Shown here: positions 11,706 to 20,124 of the stretch, in pieces
Layout of the letters: every line of letters begins with the position of its first letter
How positions within the stretch are numbered: position 1 is the first letter of the stretch
Source: Cristatella mucedo
Lineage: Eukaryota; Bryozoa; Phylactolaemata; Cristatellidae
Direction: 5' to 3'
Assembly: GCA_009760855.2 (NCBI GenBank)
Contig: WPIO01000010.1
Coordinates: 7,676,001-7,740,000, forward strand
Length of the DNA stretch: 64,000 nt
Translations under genes and position numbers: made by a program
Notes under the pieces: model-generated
The model's database searches: none
Seen by the model: the letters and a program-made list of their open reading frames with translations, nothing else
Told to the model about the DNA's origin: nothing

Positions 11706-14463
11706 AAACACGTTCAGAGCAGCGTCGGGCATCATGGGCCAGCCTATCGCTAAGCTGCCAGCCACTCGCTACTCGACTTACTGGCTCCCCTTCGGCACGC
11801 CAATCCTCTGTTCGGCCACTGAGGTGTGCGCCACCTGCTCGGCTCGCTGCCACCGACTAGAGCGGTCACACGACAGATGCCCTGCTCAGCTGCCGGCTGC
11901 TGTCGCGAGCTCACCCAATCGATGGCAATTCTAGTGTCTGCGCATTCAGAGAAAGGCTGTGCAGAGCTTTGCATGATCGGCATGATGATTTGCCTCTTCC
12001 AGAATGACAGAGGGCATCGCAGTTGCTGCCGCTGCTGGCAAGACGAAGGCATCTCCCTGTGGCAGTCCGAGTGAAGAAGGCAGCACCTCTCCCGGCCAGG
12101 AGGTACGTAATTGCACCACTGCCTGCTAGCAGGCGGTATTGTCACCACATCACGATGAGTGGTCTCCTTGACCTCTCGAGGTATGCCACCAGGGACTGCC
12201 ACCTCCTTCTCTTCCACTATACCACGGTGGTTGAAATGCCAATTACCTGTGCGGCTGACCGAGAAATCCCACAGCTTGCCTTGCGCAATCACTTAACGGC
12301 CCCTGCTGATCAATGGCAGAAACCCGTGGAATGAATTGTCTGATTAGCCAAGTAGCAACGGCTCCCGGCAGCTCCCAGAGAAAGCTCAGCCGTGCTCTGC
12401 ATTAGTGCATTAGTAATGCATGCTTGCTCCTTCTGCTGCCTTGCATGTTCCCTGGTTCTCCTCCTCGTGGCTAGCTTTCCTCTGCAGCTGCAGAAACCGG
12501 CAAGTGCTATTCTCAGCCAGACGAACCACGTGTCATCTTGCATTCATAGTGTCTATGTGAGGCCTTTGAAAAGCAGGCATTTTGGCGGGAAACTACTAGA
12601 AACATTGCTCCGCTATCATGTACATGTTAGGTCTGCAATTCTAGCACCCAGTACTGCCTAACAAGTGAGCAAGCTCACATGGCTCGTTTTCTCGGATCAC
12701 GGGCCAGATGTCTCGATGCCTCGAGATTGCACCAGTTAGAGGGTTGTTGTTGGGCGAAGTAAGAATCCCCTGGTCTGCATGCTAGGCTGTCGCAGTATGG
12801 CTAGTTTGACGGCGTCTAAATACAACAGCAGTCGCATCGAGTCGCTTTCGTGTAAAAAACAACAACAAAAGAACGACCCAAGCGGCACGAAAAAGACTAA
12901 GGCGACCACCACTGACCAGGTTGCAAGCTCAACGAACCTCATGCAACCGTCAGTTCGAGAACGAAAAAGGCTGCATGCCGTCACCATCTATGGGTATTTT
13001 TTGAATGCGGGAACAAAGCAGTGCACAGACAGCCTGTGCGCTCGAGGAAGGCATCGAATGCATTGCTGCGTCGAGCGAGCCCATGCGACCGGCACTCAAT
13101 CACCCGACTGCTGCTGCTGCTCTGGATTAGTGATCAACAACTGTGACACTGTGTTCACAACTTTTCTTAGCAAGAGCAAGCTCCCATTTGCGTGCACAAG
13201 CGGCCGAAGATAGTGCAGCAGTAGCAGCAAGTCAGCAGCAGTTAGTTCTGTTGCATCCGTTCCTCGGCCCCCTGCCGAGCGACTTTCGGCCCGGCCTAGG
13301 CTGGCACGCACTCGGGGCACCGGGCACACCCAAGCACTCCAAGCGCTGCCCTGCACTCACCGGTTACAGTTTGTGAGGGCAAACAACTTTTTCTTTCTGC
13401 CCAGCAGGTCGACATCCAGGCTCAGGCGGAGGTTGCGCCAAGTGCGACCACCATGGACGACGTGCTGGAGATGCTCATAGCAGCATCGCCCGGTAGGCTT
13501 GCCACTCCTTGGCCCTCCTTCGCCCTCGCACTCCCCCTTAACCCACACTCGTCGCTCTCTACCAGTGAGAGACCTGCAGCAACAGCCCTACAGCAGCGCT
13601 TCGTCCCACTGCTCCTTGCTCGCACACATCCGCCGACACTGCGCTCACGCAAACAGCACTTTTCTTTTATAGACCTCATGACAGGCATGGCCGATGGAAG
13701 AGGCGAAGACGCGGTAGCTGCCGACCGACAGCCGATGACACTGCCCGGATGCAATGCCGAAGCATCAGCGGTGGGGCCGGCGACACCGGTGCACCCGTAC
13801 TTTGCGGCACCGGTGCGGGCGATCGATATGACACCGAGCGGCGACAAGCTGCGCAGGGACCGACGAGGCGACGCCGGCTCGCCTGCCGAGCATAGCTGTG
13901 CCGACGTCACCACCGCCGCTAGTCGGTGCCTGTCGCCGGCCAGCGCTAACTGGTCGGAGCTGGTCGAGGGCGCAGGTCTGAGCCTCGACAACGATGATGA
14001 CGGCGACGATGGCGGCAGCAGCCGGTCTTTCGCAACACGCCAGTTGGGCTGCAGCACGAGCTGCCCCGAGGCGGCACGGCGAGCAGCGGCAGCCACCGAG
14101 CATCTACGCGAGGCGGACGAGGACGTGGCCTGCCTGGCGCTGGACGACCTCGAGTGGAATCGAGGAGCGCTGGAGTTCAAGGACGAAGGCAGCAGCAGCA
14201 GCAGCGGCGGTGGAGGCGACGGATGCAGCACCGGCGGCACAGCGCTCGACTGGCTGGACGTCATGATGCAGAGCAGCACAGGCGTGGCCACGCCCGGAGC
14301 AGCCTCCTTGCTTCCTCTTGGCTTCCAGGGAGACCCCCTGCTCACGTCACATCCGGCAAACATGGCCGATCTCTTCACCATGGACGATGCCGATTTTGGC
14401 ATGCTGTCGGACTTCGGCTGCAGCATCAGCTGGGAAAAGCTGCACGAAGTGACGACTGCCTAG
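1703..14463 (+). CDS. Myocardin-related transcription factor (MRTF), eight-exon model
   Basis: Overall gene span; exons are listed separately. MRTFs are coactivators of serum response factor that carry actin-dynamics signals to cytoskeletal and muscle genes. The joined exons total 3870 nt (1289 residues plus stop) with no in-frame stop, and all seven junction phases agree. Domains in order are: basic region near residues 260-281, Q-rich segment 399-421, SAP domain about 601-635, poly-Gly then leucine zipper about 750-785, and C-terminal activation domain from about 1014. This order is the family architecture, which makes the identification firm even though the linkers are low complexity. The protein is longer than the roughly 930-1000 residues usual in vertebrates. 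The N-terminal RPEL repeats are not seen: they may lie in exons upstream of the window, in an unrecognised exon, or be absent from this isoform. Confidence 0.9.
1866..4115 (+). other. MRTF intron 1
   Basis: Begins GTGAGTAC and ends TTTTGCAG. It holds a purine-rich stretch from about 2990 to 3170, a GA microsatellite around 3408-3465 and a short poly-C run near 2084. No further exon was recognised, though an RPEL-coding exon was specifically sought here. Confidence 0.45.
3408..3465. repeat. GA microsatellite
   Basis: GA dinucleotide run within a longer purine-rich stretch; lies in MRTF intron 1. Confidence 0.9.
4116..5745 (+). CDS. MRTF exon 2: basic region and Q-rich segment
   Basis: This large exon follows an acceptor TTTTGCAG and is open in one frame until the donor GCAG-GTGAGC at 5746; a stop at 4085 in the same frame lies upstream of the acceptor. 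At about 4731-4800 it encodes a lysine-rich block containing KPKVNTKTKVIKFHEYKGPP. That matches the MRTF basic region, which mediates SRF binding and nuclear import in the family. At about 5147-5212 lies the Q-rich signature MLRQQQLFLQWQLEQQH, also family-typical. Between them is a poly-Ala tract coded by a CAG repeat (5027-5093). The rest is Ser/Ala/Pro-rich linker. It ends with two bases of a split Arg codon, completed by exon 3. Confidence 0.9.
5027..5093 (+). repeat. Coding CAG repeat read as poly-Ala
   Basis: A nearly pure CAG/GCA triplet tract inside MRTF exon 2. The gene frame reads GCA (Ala) with a few ACA (Thr); another frame would read poly-Gln. Length changes by whole triplets would lengthen or shorten the Ala run without breaking the frame. 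Confidence 0.9.
5746..6388 (+). other. MRTF intron 2
   Basis: GTGAGC to CATTGCAG. It contains a GT microsatellite at about 5985-6038. At 6180-6262 is a minus-oriented LINE/SINE 3' tail fragment: an AATAATAATAA stretch, then the CTCTTTCTAGGCACTTTAC signature. Confidence 0.7.
6180..6262 (-). mobile_element. LINE1-type/SINE-A 3' tail fragment
   Basis: Reads, in reverse orientation, as the common 3' end of the LINE1-type and SINE-A repeats: a TTATTATT tail preceded by the block around TAAAGTGCCTAGAAAGAGATT. It lies inside MRTF intron 2. It is too short to say which family it belonged to. Confidence 0.6.
6389..6513 (+). CDS. MRTF exon 3: SAP domain
   Basis: After the acceptor CATTGCAG the frame reads ISPSLEDMKIVELKAQLKQR and then GLPVSGSKQQLIKRLQSH. 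This is a full SAP motif (about 35 residues), a DNA-binding helix-extended loop-helix found in all MRTF and myocardin proteins. The conserved Leu, Gly and Lys positions (LEDMKxxELKxxLKxRGLPVSGxKxxLIxRL) are intact. The first base completes the Arg codon begun in exon 2. The exon ends at GAAA-GTGAGG (intron from 6514) with one base over, completed as Ser by exon 4. Confidence 0.95.
6705..6924 (+). CDS. MRTF exon 4: Ser/Thr/Pro-rich linker
   Basis: It follows the acceptor TTCACTTGCAG and reads RSVSGDTIVHTTTPSVAGGS, then a Ser/Pro-rich stretch ending in a run of Glu residues. The corresponding linker of family members, between SAP and leucine zipper, is also Ser/Pro-rich and poorly conserved. 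The downstream boundary matches the consensus of a rare GC-AG intron, AAAG then GCAAGT at 6925. That choice leaves two bases (AG), which join exon 5 in frame. The nearest GT (6929) would end in the wrong phase. Confidence 0.8.
6925..8400 (+). other. MRTF intron 4, probably GC-AG
   Basis: Starts GCAAGT and ends TTGCAG. It contains a GA microsatellite (about 7060-7128), further GA-rich sequence to about 7250, and four copies of ACATAG at about 7585-7610. No exon was recognised. Confidence 0.6.
7060..7128. repeat. GA microsatellite
   Basis: Pure GA run in MRTF intron 4, followed by imperfect GA-rich sequence. Confidence 0.9.
8401..9153 (+). CDS. MRTF exon 5: poly-Gly and leucine zipper
   Basis: It follows the acceptor GGGCAATTGCAG. 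The frame opens with TFYGGGGV and 17 more Gly coded by a GGA repeat, then reads through to the leucine zipper at about 8510-8615 (HEEIVRQQQRRIEELQELLR). This is the coiled-coil dimerisation region that follows SAP in MRTFs. A Gln/Ala/Ser-rich linker follows. The donor is GGCGG-GTGAGC (intron from 9154), leaving GG to be completed by exon 6. Two internal acceptors are possible: TGCAG ending at 8481 would keep the frame and drop the Gly run, whereas CGGCAG ending at 8507 would not keep phase. Confidence 0.88.
8411..8476 (+). repeat. Coding GGA repeat read as poly-Gly
   Basis: An almost pure GGA triplet tract lying within 10 bases of an exon start. It is translated as about 21 Gly interrupted by one Val (GTA at 8423). 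The frame is fixed by the leucine zipper downstream. Confidence 0.85.
9154..12002 (+). other. MRTF intron 5
   Basis: Starts GTGAGC and ends GCCTCTTCCAG. It holds a G run at about 10497-10508, a GT microsatellite at 10787-10815 and a long CT microsatellite at about 11613-11704. Several short open frames occur in GC-rich parts, but none fits the phase required here with good splice sites. Confidence 0.6.
11613..11704. repeat. CT microsatellite, about 92 bp
   Basis: Pure CT run in MRTF intron 5, about 300 nt before exon 6. Confidence 0.95.
12003..12102 (+). CDS. MRTF exon 6 (100 nt)
   Basis: A short exon found by phase. The acceptor is strong (TTTGCCTCTTCCAG) and the donor is strong (CAGGAG then GTACGT). 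It receives two bases (GG) from exon 5 to make Gly and ends on a complete codon, exactly the phase exon 7 needs. It encodes MTEGIAVAAAAGKTKASPCG then SPSEEGSTSPGQE, a Ser/Glu-rich linker just before the activation domain. Without it, exons 5 and 7 cannot be joined in frame. The sequence itself is not conserved enough to prove the exon. Confidence 0.75.
12103..13404 (+). other. MRTF intron 6
   Basis: GTACGT to TTTCTTTCTGCCCAG. No repeat of note and no further exon supported. Confidence 0.6.
13405..13492 (+). CDS. MRTF exon 7: start of activation domain
   Basis: Reads QVDIQAQAEVAPSATT and then MDDVLEMLIAASP. The MDD-hydrophobic-x-x-hydrophobic-LI core is the hallmark that opens the C-terminal transactivation domain of MRTF/myocardin proteins. 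The acceptor is a CAGCAG tandem, so the first Gln may be included or skipped. The donor is CCCG-GTAGGC at 13493, leaving one base that completes Asp in exon 8. Confidence 0.9.
13493..13672 (+). other. 180-nt frame-preserving intron (MRTF intron 7)
   Basis: Bounded by GTAGGC and a pyrimidine-rich ACTTTTCTTTTATAG. It is exactly 60 codons long and has no stop in the gene frame, so both spliced and retained transcripts would be translatable. Splicing gives the family-like AASPDLMTG junction, whereas retention inserts a Pro/Leu/Ser-rich stretch. Splicing is therefore the likely main form. Confidence 0.7.
13673..14463 (+). CDS. MRTF exon 8: C-terminal activation domain and stop
   Basis: Last coding exon, ending in TAG at 14461-14463. 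It encodes an acidic, hydrophobic domain with blocks such as LDDLEWNRGALEFKDE, ALDWLDVMMQ, MADLFTMDDADFGMLSDF and a C-terminal ISWEKLHEV. Vertebrate MRTFs end with comparable acidic Trp/Leu/Phe motifs (a DWLEL block and a Trp a few residues from the end), so the match covers layout as well as composition. A Ser/Gly run lies at about 14190-14212. The stop is followed at once by non-coding sequence. Confidence 0.92.
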
Positions 14464-15120
14464 GCAGCCGACCCCGAGCGTGCGCACGCGACGTCTTCGC
14501 TCTACCTCCTCCTTACCACCCCACCCCCAAACAGCCAGCCGCAAGGATCTGCTTCCGCAGCTGCAAGCAGCCGCCGGCCTGAGTTCGGCGCCATGGGTGG
14601 CCAAGCAGCTGCGAGGCGAGGAGAAAACAAGAATAGCAGGCTGCTGCAACCACTTGACAAGCAGCGCAAGCGGGCGAGGAGTGCAGCGGTCGCAGCGGCC
14701 ACCGACAAATGAAGGAGACTACCCTGGTCTACGAAGAAGACAGCCAGCCTTCCATCACGAGACCAAATGTGCCTTTGCATGTGACATTCCGTGCGATGCG
14801 ACTTGGTGCGATGCACACAAGCCCAACAGTTTTATAGAGACGTATAAGCCAGCAGCATTGGCAGGCACTTAGAGCTGTTCAACCCCGCCCCCTTCTCCCA
14901 GTTCTCTATTTATTGCATAATTGTGCTCTGGGCTGCCACTGGAGCTGCCACCATCGGCACTTCGCCGCGACGGTCATGTCTACGAATCTCAATACTATTC
15001 GACAGACTGGCTGAACACGGCATCACTTTCACTTGCTCTCTCTCTCTCTCTCTCAATTTCTCTGTTAGCCTCTCTCTTTCTCTTCTTCTCCATCCCTTGC
15101 TCTCTCTGCTTCTCTGTTAA

Positions 15121-15298
<178 letters not shown>

Positions 15299-15423
15299 AT
15301 TGCTCCATTCTCTGTTAAACTCTCTCTCTCTCTCTCTACTCACCTACTCTGTTCATTTCTAAATCATCTACCACCTAACGATGCTATCACCCTGGACAAC
15401 GCCTGCCGTTGCCTAGAACATGT

Positions 15424-15429
15424 AATAAA
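15424..15429 (+). terminator. Polyadenylation signal AATAAA
   Basis: First canonical hexamer downstream of the MRTF stop codon. Cleavage would be expected 10-30 nt later. Confidence 0.55.
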
Positions 15430-15450
15430 GAGGCAGAAGCGCTAAAGGCT

Positions 15451-17635
15451 GTTCTGGTTCTGACAAGCAATATCAGCAGATTGCACCATGTGCATACCAT
15501 GCAGGGTTTCTGTGTTTGTTTGCTTAGGGCAGCCAGTCATCATCAGTACGAAAAATGGCCATTAGCTTTCTAAGCATAACATCAAGGCAGCCGACACTCA
15601 AGCCGGGCAAGAGGGCAGGGAATCATTTCGTCGCTGAAGTCGATACTTCACCAGCCAGCCTCTACTCATACGTGAGGCCAGCCTCCTACAGCTGTGGTTA
15701 GGGGGGGGGTGGTGGTGGTGGCGCCAGGGCTCGAGCAGGAGCACAGCTGAAGTGCAGCCCATCTGCAGCCAGGCAGCCCTGTCGTCTGATCGAACCGTAC
15801 GGCTGAGTATCATAGCCGCCCAGCCAGCTGGCCCTATCGCACGTGCACGTGGGCTGGGCATCAGCTGCCCTCGTGCGCGAGCCACTCAATCGTTTGCAGC
15901 CAAAGAAGCTGCTCGAAGGCAATACTGGTGCGGATGCAATTCACGTAACTGACCAACCCCTCTCTGCGGCATCGTGAGCGAGTTGACGATCGTTTACAAT
16001 GAACATACAAAAAAGTGAGAATAGCTGCGATGCCATGGCCGACTCGGCCACGGCGCCAGAGTCTGTATTCAAGAAGGAAGCTGCTGGGCAGCCTACCGAG
16101 GCCGGCCGCTCTGTCCACTCGCTCGGCTTGCTGCTGGCTTGAGGCACATGCTGTCGTCAACAGAAGCAATGCAGCCACCCAGGCGCTAGTCGGGGCAGCG
16201 GCCGAGGGGCGTGGCAGGCCGGCCGCTGCCGAGAGGCACCCTTGAGCACCTTCCCGCTAGCGGCAGGTCGCGACCGCAGGAGACCCTCGACCGCTCCACT
16301 CGGCGGCGCAGCCGAGGCGAGCCATGGGGCCTGCACCGAGATCTAGCGACACGCTTCGGTAGCACGGCGAGACCACATGCCCACCGGCCGTTCGGTGGCA
16401 GCGGTGCGGCCATAGCAAGCAGCGTCTGCCAGGACCGTCAGGGCTGCAAGCTGGCGCTAGTCGTCGGCGCTGGCTGTCTTGTCGTAGGATCGCACGTAGC
16501 GTGGCCGCGACTGCTGCACGAGCTTTGCCGACGCCTTGCCCCGCTGTTCCGACGGTGCCGGCACCCTTGGTGGCAAGTAGACCTAGGATTAAGACGAGCG
16601 CTCAGGTGCATGCACGACCTGCCGTCAGCCGGCAATGCACGGCAGCAGCGACAGCAGCCATGGCAATGGTGCTCAACACTAGCGGGATGTCGATGCAGGA
16701 GTACGGCCGAGTGACGAGGCCGGCCACCGAGACAGCGCAAACTCGATCGATTCGAATCAGTCGCACCGCGGTCCCCTTAGCGCACAGCAGCATGCCAATC
16801 ACAGCGAGTCGACGGGACTGGAAGTGGTCGTACTTCCGGTCGGGGCTGCTCGTACTTGCACGCTGCCGTTGCTCGCATGCGGCAGCAGCCAGGGAACAAA
16901 GCAGCGGGCGAGCTGCTATGGGCCCCTTCTCTGCGTGGCGGCACCCAACCGAGGAGGGGCGCCCACTCGCAGGCATCCAGGCCGTGGTGGCCGCCGACGC
17001 CGCGCTCTGCCGAAGCTGCGGCGTCCTCGTTGCGCTGCAGCAGCTTCCAGCAGAGAGTGCTTGGGCTGCCACGTCGCCCACCGAGCCTTGTGTCGGAGCA
17101 GCCGACAGCTAGCTGGCTAGCGCAATCTGCTATGCCGACCTAGTGGGTGACGCCAAAGAAAAGGGCAGCATTCCCGGCCGTGCTATTCATGCTGCGCTGT
17201 TTTCCTCGATGACTTCAGAATGCCGGCGCAGGTGCTGTTGTGCTTGATTGATTAATGAGGGATCGAAGGCTGCTTGCAGCAATCCGAAGACATAAGTCTA
17301 CTGAGATGAGCGACTGCTGCCGACTGCTAGCTGGTCTGGAGGTACCGGCTCGGCAGAGGCAGCCGCCCAGCTCCTTCCACCCCACCCACCCACCCACCCC
17401 ACCCACTACCGGAAACCAGTGCGTGATTCTGCCAAAGCAGATGGTGAGGATGGCCATGCCTTTCTTTGATCGAGGTCACTTGCTCGACGATCGCAAACGA
17501 CTCTTTATCCGAGCCTCCATCAGTCACGATGGCGGACCTCAGCCAATCACCATGCGGCCAAGGCATGCCCCAGCAGTGCGCAAATTGCGAAGACTGTGCA
17601 GCGACTCGCTGAGAAGTAGTTGCACTATACATTAA
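15451..17635. other. GC-rich intergenic stretch with ambiguous open frames
   Basis: Long frames are open on both strands between about 15600 and 17110, as expected in GC-rich DNA. On the minus strand one frame (16602-17081) contains two hydrophobic segments (RRLAVIGMLLCAKGTAVRLI; DIPLVLSTIAMAAVAAAVHC). Below it, after the acceptor-like TTAATCCTAG, lies a short open stretch ending ...YVRSYDKTASADD. The two do not join convincingly and no family is recognised. It could hold exons of a membrane protein or nothing. Confidence 0.25.
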
Positions 17636-17636
17636 G

Positions 17637-17790
17637 CGACCCAGGTCGTTGGTTCGAGTCCTGCAGGAGACTGTATTGCCTGCCTGCATTGCCTACTGCA
17701 ATCGGCGGCGAGACGCTAGCCGTCAAGGCTTTTCTGCGGCTGTACAAATAAGGTGGTCAAATCAGCTAACCTTTACTTTCACATCAACAA
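17637..17790 (+). mobile_element. SINE-B copy
   Basis: Shares a tRNA B-box-like GGTTCGAGTCCTGCAG, a central block and the end block AAATCAGCTAACC with copies at 36332, 38655 and 50025. No target duplication was identified. The family looks tRNA-headed. Confidence 0.6.
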
Positions 17791-18371
17791 CGACGTAGAA
17801 CGCGATGGATTAAAGCAAGCACTCGACATAGCAGACTGGGCTCTGCTGAGAAGCTAGAGACTGGCAACTGGTGGCGCCTGCTCTTGCCACGAGAGACGAG
17901 CAGAGCTCCTCGAGAATGCCTGTCCTGTGCACAAAGCGGATTATTTAAGGCGAGTGAGCGCATCTGGGCACGTCTCCCCTATCGGAGGTCAACAACAAAT
18001 CTAAATAGTAGACGGCCGCAAAAAGCTCTGACGTGCAATGCTGCTTCGCGAGGAGTGTCAGCACCGAGCACACACTAAGGTCGGTGCTAGGCAGACTACC
18101 TTTAAAGCCACCATCCCCACCTCACGATCCCAGCCCAACCCACTCACCGGTCAAAGCATGCGACTGGTCACAGACAGCGAGCACTTGTAAAGGCTGACAG
18201 CACGTGCACGACGAAAGCCGGACCTCTGGCGGTTCTCACAGGGCTGGCCGATGAAAGCAAAGGAGTTGAATGAAAGGAAGAACTAACCACGCCGGACCCC
18301 CAACCACCGGAGCTCAGCATTAGCGCTCGGCGGCTCCAGCAACGCTGCTGGAGCCGGCGCTCGACTGCTGC
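17791..18371. other. No gene recognised
   Basis: Short open frames only. It may include the 3'UTR of the minus-strand gene whose stop is at 18372. Confidence 0.4.
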
Positions 18372-18618
18372 TCATTCGACGCTCTGAGAAGACAGCGTGC
18401 GCACCACAATCGGCGCAGGCTGGTAGGTACGGTCTCGCTCTCTCGCCAGCCTTAGCAGCACGGCGCCGGCTTCGAGCAACGGCGCCAAGAGCTCGGTGTG
18501 CACTTGCAACATGCGACCACCGAGCTCGCAGGTGTGTGCCGCCGGCAAGTGACGGTGTGCAAAGTGCCAGCAAGTGCCGACAAGTGCCAGCATCCAGCAC
18601 CGCCTGCTCGTGCCATAC
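18372..18618 (-). CDS. Unrecognised minus-strand gene, last exon
   Basis: On the minus strand a good acceptor (CTAGTTCCCTCTCCCAG) is followed by a frame reading YGTSRRCWMLALVGTCWHF, then a Leu-rich helical stretch (GGRMLQVHTELLAPLLEAGA), then ERDRTYQPAPIVVRTLSSQS and a stop at 18372-18374. Exon 19754-19935 ends with two bases that this exon's first base completes as Arg, so the phases match. The WMLALVGTCWHF segment is hydrophobic but short for a membrane span. I do not recognise the family. The frame could also splice on before the stop. Confidence 0.42.
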
Positions 18619-19369
18619 CTGGGAGAGGGAACTAGGAGTGAGAACTCGGCACGGTAGACTCTGGCACCAGGAACAGGCACAGTCAGTTCTGTCACAGGTT
18701 TCCCGAACACCGTATGGCACGCACAGGATGTGAAGCACTCCAGCGAATCCCTGCTCCAATTCTGCCATTCATTGTGGAGTAGCTCACCGATGAGTACACC
18801 ATCTGACTAGATCTGCCATAATATACAGTGACGTCACTTGCCCAAATCAACTGTTATGAGCGTAGCCACCTATGCCTATATACGATATGAAAGGCAGGTT
18901 GGGCTAACACATTTTGCCAATCTGTAAGATCTACTTAATAATCCAATGATGCACTGCTTCGGCCCAAGGTGAACAATAGTAATAGTAAAACATTTACATC
19001 TGACTCTCTTTCTAAGCACTTTCCATTGGTATGATGGAAAGAAGGCGTGCACTGGTTATTATCACAAGAAAGCCTTGGCTGAAAGTGGTCTTGTATGCAA
19101 AATCCTAAACCAAATCAGGTTGATGTATAGCAAAATGTGAAATGACACATATTACTAAGAGCGACTAACGTATCAATGTACCGATGACTGATCGGTCGGA
19201 AAATCCAAGAAGAAAGTTAAGCATGCACTCGGCCAGCCCACACCAGCCTACAGTGTTCTCCTCGAAGCCAAGCTGACAAATGTAGTGGAAATTAAAAAAC
19301 GAGTAAGCAAAAATTACCTGCCGTGATCAGTACCAGCACGAAAAAACAATAGATGTACTTAAAGATAAT
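18619..19369. other. Inferred intron of the minus-strand gene
   Basis: AT-richer than its surroundings. A minus-oriented LINE/SINE tail fragment lies at about 18975-19035 (GACTCTCTTTCTAAGCACTTT). Nothing else is recognised. Confidence 0.4.
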
Positions 19370-19530
19370 AATAATACCAATTCATTTGCATAGCACCATA
19401 AGAGAACGCTATCTCTGTTCAGATGCTTCACATATGCCACGGGCTCGAGCCCACGTCCTCCGACATCCAATACATGCACCTTAAACTTGGTCGGTGCGAG
19501 CACGTTAACCGTTCGGCCAAACCAGCGCTG
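19370..19530 (-). mobile_element. SINE-A copy
   Basis: In reverse: a tRNA-like head (GTTTGGCCGAACGGTTAACG, then GGGCTCGAGCCCGTGG), then the shared 3' end with CATCTGAACAGAGATAGCG and a tail of ATTATTATTA. It matches copies at 35064, 36600, 43090 and 62920. It lies in the inferred intron of the minus-strand gene. Confidence 0.75.
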
Positions 19531-19753
19531 TGCTATGGGCTTTGAGCCGGGTGGAAGTTGCTGCTGAAGCTTTTCGCAGGTCGGCAGTTCTACGGTGCTC
19601 TGGGTGAGACTTGTATGCCTGGTACGGCTGGTTGTGGAACCCTGCATAGACTTTCCTACGGATAGGGACTCTTTACCTCGAGGTGCAAGAGCTCTTTGCA
19701 GCTTCGGCCTTGTTCAGCTACCATCGGCATACGTGCGTGCATTGGCACCGCAC

Positions 19754-19935
19754 CTGCGAGTCACTGACAGTGCACTGATGTTCGGTGCTTCATCGATATC
19801 CATCACACGTCGACTGCGGCTAGAGCCATTGCGAGCACTTCGTTTACGGTCTAGTTCTGCTAGCATGCCGGCGTGGAAGCCGCCACACCCGTCCGCAAAA
19901 CTATCGTCAACAACGTCGAACTCGAAGTCGAGAGG
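19754..19935 (-). CDS. Unrecognised minus-strand gene, penultimate exon
   Basis: On the minus strand the frame begins straight after an acceptor (ACGAACCTAG, whose TAG is an in-frame stop, fixing the exon edge). It reads PLDFEFDVVDDSFADGCGGF, then HAGMLAELDRKRSARNGSSR and SRRVMDIDEAPNISALSVTR. The donor is CGCAG-GTGCGG (intron reading down to 18619), with two bases carried over. The acidic start followed by a basic Ser/Arg patch is not random-looking, but no family is recognised. Related decayed DNA lies at 49500-49720, so this could be part of a duplicated locus or an old mobile element rather than a single-copy gene. Confidence 0.4.
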
Positions 19936-20079
19936 CTAGGTTCGTCAACGTGGCCTTTGCATATTGTCGATGGGCCAGTGACGTGGCGATGATAGTAGCA
20001 TATCGCTTTGCCCTACCACCCGATGAGGCCGAAGCTGCTCAGTCAGTCAGTCAGTCAGTCATGAGCGATCTCGACTCAC

Positions 20080-20124
20080 ATCAGCTGCACTGGTGTCCTT
20101 GGGCCGCAAGTGCAGCAATAGTAG
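20080..20124 (-). CDS. Possible 45-nt exon of the same minus-strand gene
   Basis: Minus-strand donor GTGAGTCG is strong and the 15 codons before it (LLLLHLRPKDTSAAD) end in phase 0, as exon 19754-19935 requires. The upstream edge is an in-frame TAG that would serve as acceptor, with only a weak pyrimidine tract. A competing minus frame over about 20090-20250 reads PTYESLAARYEARGFADIRR and looks equally protein-like but stops before any donor. Confidence 0.25.

Noticed and set aside
13143-13376. Open frame just upstream of MRTF exon 7
   Set aside because: Its only donor (GTGAGG) leaves two bases and cannot join exon 7 in frame.
20036-20060. CAGT tandem repeat as a regulatory site
   Set aside because: Five units of a simple repeat; no functional evidence.
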